Part shown: positions 14,404 to 17,803 of the stretch, one piece after another
How the letters are laid out: every line of letters begins with the position of its first letter
Numbering within the stretch: position 1 is the stretch's first letter
NCBI GenBank assembly: GCA_035711845.1
Contig: DASTBU010000112.1
Location: 1-17,803 of the forward strand
DNA length: 17,803 bases
Direction: 5' to 3'
From: DASTBU01 sp035711845
Lineage (GTDB): Bacteria; Acidobacteriota; Vicinamibacteria; Vicinamibacterales; 2-12-FULL-66-21
Position numbers and translations under genes: made by a program
The notes under the pieces: generated by a model
What the model saw: the letters and a program-made list of their open reading frames with translations, nothing else
What the model was told of the DNA's origin: nothing
Databases searched by the model: none

Positions 14404-14703
14404 TCAGGTCTCAACGCGATAGATTTCGCGCCGACCGCCCTCCACGAGGTCGTGATAATCGGCCATGGTCTTCCGGAGCGACTCGTCTTCCATGAGCTTC
14501 TGCTCGAAGGTGAAGAAGTCCTCGATCCGCTCGACCTCCGCCTCGGCGACGATCGTCCAGAACGGCTCACCCGTGACATCCGTGAGCAGACGAAGGCGTA
14601 CCTGTCCGAGTTTTTCGAGTACGTTCGAGATGGCCCTGAACTTCTCGACCATCGGTCGGACCTTTCCTGGCTTGCAGTGCAGGATTTCGCGGATTACATA
14701 CAT
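14404..14703 (-). CDS. Small dimeric alpha/beta-barrel (NIPSNAP/ABM-like) protein
   Basis: The protein is 99 residues. It begins MYVIREILHCKPGKVRPMVE and continues with a helix-strand pattern (KFRAISNVLEKLGQVRLRLL, GEPFWTIVAEAEVERIEDFF) ending in a second amphipathic helix, which fits a ferredoxin-like dimeric alpha/beta barrel such as NIPSNAP or ABM domains. Those domains occur in small monooxygenases, cyclases and detoxification proteins. Here no catalytic residue can be named. The start ATG overlaps the stop of the FAD oxidoreductase gene (ATGTATGTAA), with GGAGG 8 nt upstream, so expression is coupled. It could assist, or act on the product of, the two flavoenzymes. The fold call is moderate. 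Confidence 0.72.
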   Translation of the reverse strand: MYVIREILHCKPGKVRPMVEKFRAISNVLEKLGQVRLRLLTDVTGEPFWTIVAEAEVERIEDFFTFEQKLMEDESLRKTMADYHDLVEGGRREIYRVET

Positions 14704-15944
14704 GTCGCGTCCTCCGGTTCTCGTGACGTGCAGAACTCCACAGGCTTCGCAGCGGCCATGATGCGGCCGATGTTCTCGCTCGACATGAAGTCAGGCAGCG
14801 GAATCGCGCCCGTGATCGCAGACAGGAACGCGTTGGTCGCGTCCTGGTTGCCGCGCAGTGCGGCGAAGAGGGCCTGCATGTCGGGCGGGCTTGGCTCGAG
14901 GGCCGCCAGCCTGGTCGTGAACTCATACATGGGGCGCACGCGTTCGTTGCGCACGCTTTCGTGGGCTGCCAGCAACCCCTCGAGGGCTGCTGCGCCCGAT
15001 AGCCCCGCGCTGAGCGCCCCGACGAGCAGCTCGGCATCGACGAAGGCGTCACTCATGCCCTGTGCCGTAATCGGATCTTTGTTGTAGCTCGCGTCTCCCA
15101 CGAGCGCCCAGCCTTTGCCATACGGCCTGCGCAGGTACCCGGGTACGCCAGCAGTGCCGTACCATGGCTCTTCTCGACGGCCCGCACGTACGCGCGCGGC
15201 GAAGTCGGGCGCGGCCCCGAGCGCGCGCCAGACGTGTCCCTCGAGATCGGCGCGCACGGCGGGGAACGTCCTCGCGGGCCAGTTCACCATCACAAGATGG
15301 AGCCCGTCGTTGGTGGGCGCACCGCCGAACGCGTAGTGGTCACGGACGTACAGCTCGATATCGTTTTGCCGGACGCCGCTGAAGTACGAGTAGTAGCCGC
15401 ACGCGGCGACGGGGCGAACGTCGTATTCCGCAGCGCCTACCGTGCGCGCAACGAACGAGTTCACGCCGTCGGCGCCGATGACCATCCGGGCCCGTTCCTC
15501 GACCGGCTTCTGGCCCTTCGCGTGGCCTCGAACGCCGGCGACGGCATCGTCGCTGACCAGCAACTCGTCGACGGTGAAGCCTTGCCGAATCTCGACACCG
15601 GAGTCGGCCGCTGCATTCACCAGGAGGGCGTCGAGCACCGTACGCCGCGGACAGAACCCGCCCTTGCCGTCGTTGGCATCCGGAATCGTGCCGCACAGCG
15701 CGAACGGTCCCACATCGAATGTCATCGGCCGACAGATGGGCGGTGCGCCTGTCCCGGCGAGCTTCTCGAGGAGCCCCCATCGTCCGAGAATCTCAGCGCC
15801 ATGGGGCCACAGGATGTGTGTCGAGATCGTGTCGCTGGGGAAGGTGGCCTTGTCGACGAGCAGCACCTTGAACCCGCGCCGCGCCAGAAGCATGGCCGTC
15901 GAGGCCCCCGCACACCGCGCGCCGACGACGATAGCGTCGTACAT
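14694..15944 (-). CDS. PHBH-fold FAD-dependent oxidoreductase (geranylgeranyl-reductase/halogenase-like)
   Basis: The protein is 416 residues. The FAD-binding GxGxxG-type motif is VVGARCAGASTAMLLARRGF (6-25), followed by LLVDK. The second signature is MVIGADGVNSFVAR (the DG motif) and the third is ALVGDASYNKDPITAQGMSD (the GD motif with the ribityl-binding region). This is the para-hydroxybenzoate hydroxylase / geranylgeranyl reductase / flavin halogenase superfamily. The K-x-x-W-x-I-P halogenase motif is not evident, so a monooxygenase or reductase is more likely. Start ATG 15944 has a strong GGAGG 7 nt upstream. It is the first gene of a minus-strand operon downstream of the LuxR-type regulator, which probably controls it. 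The substrate is unknown, perhaps an aromatic or isoprenoid compound. Confidence 0.9.
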   Translation of the reverse strand: MYDAIVVGARCAGASTAMLLARRGFKVLLVDKATFPSDTISTHILWPHGAEILGRWGLLEKLAGTGAPPICRPMTFDVGPFALCGTIPDANDGKGGFCPRRTVLDALLVNAAADSGVEIRQGFTVDELLVSDDAVAGVRGHAKGQKPVEERARMVIGADGVNSFVARTVGAAEYDVRPVAACGYYSYFSGVRQNDIELYVRDHYAFGGAPTNDGLHLVMVNWPARTFPAVRADLEGHVWRALGAAPDFAARVRAGRREEPWYGTAGVPGYLRRPYGKGWALVGDASYNKDPITAQGMSDAFVDAELLVGALSAGLSGAAALEGLLAAHESVRNERVRPMYEFTTRLAALEPSPPDMQALFAALRGNQDATNAFLSAITGAIPLPDFMSSENIGRIMAAAKPVEFCTSREPEDATCM

Positions 15945-16004
15945 CTGATTCCTCCGCCTTCGACCAAGAGGCTATCCGGCGCGCAAAGCTTCTGCATCGG
16001 ACGG

Positions 16005-16040
16005 ATTACCCAAAATGGCTGCGACGCGAGATTGGGTAAT
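16005..16040. promoter_or_regulatory. Inverted-repeat operator candidate upstream of the flavin operon
   Basis: ATTACCCAA (16005-16013) and TTGGGTAAT (16032-16040) are perfect 9-bp arms separated by 18 bp. The first arm also starts an imperfect palindrome, ACCCA-AAA-TGGCT (16008-16020). The site lies about 60-95 bp upstream of the FAD oxidoreductase start and downstream of the LuxR-type gene. HTH proteins of that family bind as dimers to such repeats, so it is the natural target of the neighbour at 16169-17797. No clear -10/-35 pair was found. Confidence 0.5.
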
Positions 16041-16060
16041 TCTCCGTACGCGGACGGAAA

Positions 16061-16172
16061 CTAGTGGACCGTATCAGCGGAAAGTGAAGTGCCACCCCTG
16101 GAATTCAGCGGCGATTTCCGGGCCGCGACGACGGAGCGGCCCGCTTTAGAAATCGAGTAGACAGTCCACTAG
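16061..16172. mobile_element. 112-bp palindrome-bounded segment, possible insertion-sequence end or miniature element
   Basis: CTAGTGGAC at 16061-16069 is matched by GTCCACTAG at 16164-16172, and the right arm contains the stop codon of the LuxR-type gene. Inside, TCAGCGG occurs at 16074-16080 and again 31 bp later at 16105-16111, a pattern reminiscent of the repeated ends of IS21-type elements. A long hairpin fills the right half: CGATTTC (16112-16118) plus CGGGCCGC (16119-16126) pair with GCGGCCCG (16136-16143) and GAAATCG (16149-16155), with a 9-nt loop and a 5-nt bulge. No transposase or clear target duplication is present. It may equally be a terminator for the regulator gene. Confidence 0.35.
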
Positions 16173-17797
16173 ATGAGGTTGCGCTGGTAGGCCCAGGCGG
16201 TTGCGGCCGCGCGGCTCGACACACCAAGCTTGTCGAAGATGTTGCTGAGGTGGCGGGCAACAGTCTTCTCACTGATGAACAGCGCCGCCGCAATGTCGCG
16301 ATTCGTCTTGCCGGCTGCGACCAGGCGAAGGACCTGCACCTCCCGGTCGCTGAGCGACCCGGGTGTCTGACGCGCGCCGCGTCCGGGCGGCTCAGCCAGG
16401 CGTGCGAGGCATGCCTCGGCGTCGAGCTGCCTGAACAGCCGTCTGGCTGCTTCGAGCTCCAGGCGGCGGCCATCCTCGTCGCCCCGGCGTTCACAGACAG
16501 CGGCCATCAGCAGGCAGGTCTGCGCCTCGTTGTACGGCATCTCCAGGTCACGCCAGATCTCCCAGGCCTGGCGCAGAACCGTCCCCGCGCCCGCCGTCTC
16601 GCGTTCGGCGAGAAGGACCGCGCCGGTGGCGTGCGCCGATGCAGCGGAGAGGAGCGGCGCGTGGAACGCACTCGCGATCTCCGACAATTCTGCGGCGGCC
16701 GTGCGTGCGTTCTCGAGGTCGGCCGCCGCCAGCAGGATCTCGACCGCCGCGGCGAGCACGCGGGCGCGGACCGCGCGGCCGCGCGTATCGGCCAGCACGC
16801 TGCGGATCGACGCGGCAGCGTCGGCGGCCCGGCCCTGCGCCAGGCGAAGCAGCGACAGGCCGGGTTGCGGCTTTCGCCCGCGCTCGTTCGCGCGCGAGTA
16901 CGCCGCTTCGGCCTTCACGAATTCCTCGCGGAGTCGATGGATCTCTCCGACGCGGTAAAACGCCGCGCCCGCCATCGGACGCTCACCCAGCAACTCACAC
17001 GCGTCCTCGGCATCCTGCGCGGCCGCACGCCAGTCGCCGCGCAGCTGCATGACTTCGGCGCGATAGAGGAGGCACTCGCCGCGATAGCGCACGAGCTCGG
17101 GTTGCGCGCCACACCATCGCGCGAGCGAGGCCGTCCACTCGGACGCGCGCCGCAGATCGAAAATCTCGTGGCACCCCTCGAGCACGGTGCAGTAGATATC
17201 GCCTCCCATGACAGGCGACACTTCCCCCGCGGTCACCGCGACCATCGCTTCGTCGAGAAGTGAGACTCCCTCGCGGATGCGTCCAAGGAGTATCAAGGCG
17301 CGCCCGCGGCCGGCACAGGCAAAGGACACGAGATCGTGATCCCCGTACCGGCGACCGATATCCGCCGCCTCACAAAACACGGCGTCTCCGGCAGAGGGAT
17401 CGCCCTGCACGATGCGTTGGATGGCAGTCGGTATCAACAGGTACCCTCGCACCACGCAGTCGAGCCGCGTTTCGTCCAGGATCCGCTCGGCTCTCGCGAA
17501 CCAGCCCGACGCGGGAGCCATGGCGCCGCGCTGCTGCAGGCTGGCAGCGAGCCGGCATGCGGATCGAGCGGCACCTTCGCGGTCGCTCCGCTCGAGGAAC
17601 GTGTGGTGCGCGCGCTCCCAGGAAGCCTCGCTTTCGGCTTCCCGTCCCGCGAGGTACGCCGCCATCGCGAGGCGCTCGAGATCCTCGGGCTCCAGGAGAG
17701 CTTCGCGGTCAGCCGCTTCGAAGAGGCGATACGCGTCGGCCCACGCCCTGCGGTCGTAGGACTGTCGCGCGCGCCCGAGGAGCAGTTCGTCCGTCAT
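16169..17797 (-). CDS. TPR-containing LuxR-family transcriptional regulator
   Basis: The protein is 542 residues if ATG 17797 is the start. The window ends 6 bp upstream, so an earlier start cannot be excluded. Residues 1-460 are tandem helical TPR-like units rich in Ala, Arg and Glu, for example SYDRRAWADAYRLFEAADRE, AGREAESEASWERAHHTFLE and LRGDWRAAAQDAEDACELLG. No Walker A motif is visible, so it is not a STAND/MalT-type ATPase. Residues 482-542 form the GerE/LuxR HTH domain (LSDREVQVLRLVAAGKTNRD, IAAALFISEKTVARHLSNIF, DKLGVSSRAAATAWA). TPR-LuxR regulators are common beside flavin oxidoreductases. Gene order and the inverted repeat at 16005-16040 suggest it activates or represses the downstream operon. 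The signal sensed by the TPR domain is unknown. Confidence 0.9.
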   Translation of the reverse strand: MTDELLLGRARQSYDRRAWADAYRLFEAADREALLEPEDLERLAMAAYLAGREAESEASWERAHHTFLERSDREGAARSACRLAASLQQRGAMAPASGWFARAERILDETRLDCVVRGYLLIPTAIQRIVQGDPSAGDAVFCEAADIGRRYGDHDLVSFACAGRGRALILLGRIREGVSLLDEAMVAVTAGEVSPVMGGDIYCTVLEGCHEIFDLRRASEWTASLARWCGAQPELVRYRGECLLYRAEVMQLRGDWRAAAQDAEDACELLGERPMAGAAFYRVGEIHRLREEFVKAEAAYSRANERGRKPQPGLSLLRLAQGRAADAAASIRSVLADTRGRAVRARVLAAAVEILLAAADLENARTAAAELSEIASAFHAPLLSAASAHATGAVLLAERETAGAGTVLRQAWEIWRDLEMPYNEAQTCLLMAAVCERRGDEDGRRLELEAARRLFRQLDAEACLARLAEPPGRGARQTPGSLSDREVQVLRLVAAGKTNRDIAAALFISEKTVARHLSNIFDKLGVSSRAAATAWAYQRNLI

Positions 17798-17803
17798 GGG
17801 TGC

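Noticed and set aside
1..17803. CRISPR array, tRNA, rRNA or riboswitch
   Set aside because: No regularly spaced repeats of suitable length, cloverleaf or known aptamer was recognised by eye on either strand.

Overview
The window looks like a GC-rich bacterial chromosome, most likely an Acidobacteriota member close to the Vicinamibacteria. That guess rests on GC content and on the mix of gene families: a DQLRRQARELL-type ankyrin protein, a secreted WAHNDSG-type beta-propeller, a secreted creatininase-like protein and a TPR-LuxR regulator beside flavoenzymes. No rRNA, tRNA, CRISPR array, integrase or intact transposase was seen.

Positions 1-4420 are a decaying defence or addiction island. A hairpin-rich stretch and a regulatory region with repeated boxes lead into a MNT-HEPN pair: an HTH-nucleotidyltransferase and a HEPN protein. 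Next come an orphan HigA/Xre-type antitoxin-like gene and a type I restriction methylase gene, hsdM, with a one-base frameshift. The hsdM 3' end is cut off and joined head-on to an abiEi antitoxin gene that is itself frameshifted and has lost its 3' end. hsdS, hsdR and abiEii are all absent. The abiEi promoter still carries a striking 35-bp near-perfect palindrome.

Positions 4481-6400 (minus) encode a long ankyrin-repeat protein, followed by about 650 bp with no convincing gene. Positions 6993-11693 (plus) form the most interesting unit: a secreted beta-propeller, a lipoprotein with kinase-like residues, an OmpR-type response regulator, a sensor histidine kinase and a small membrane-anchored protein. 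The same promoter architecture precedes the first gene and the last gene: 11-bp direct repeats ending TTTATCTG[A/C]CGTTCAT, then TACCnT at the same distance. This suggests that the two-component system controls its own operon and the small protein. I propose it as an uncharacterised envelope-sensing module.

Positions 11951-12964 encode a secreted creatininase-family protein. Convergent to it on the minus strand is a redox cluster. It starts with a TPR-LuxR regulator (17797 to 16169), then an intergenic region with a 9-bp inverted-repeat operator candidate and an insertion-sequence-end-like palindromic segment. After that come a PHBH-fold FAD oxidoreductase, a small alpha/beta-barrel-like protein, an FMO/CzcO-like flavoprotein and an N-terminally truncated DoxX remnant. 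The LuxR protein probably controls the flavoenzyme operon.
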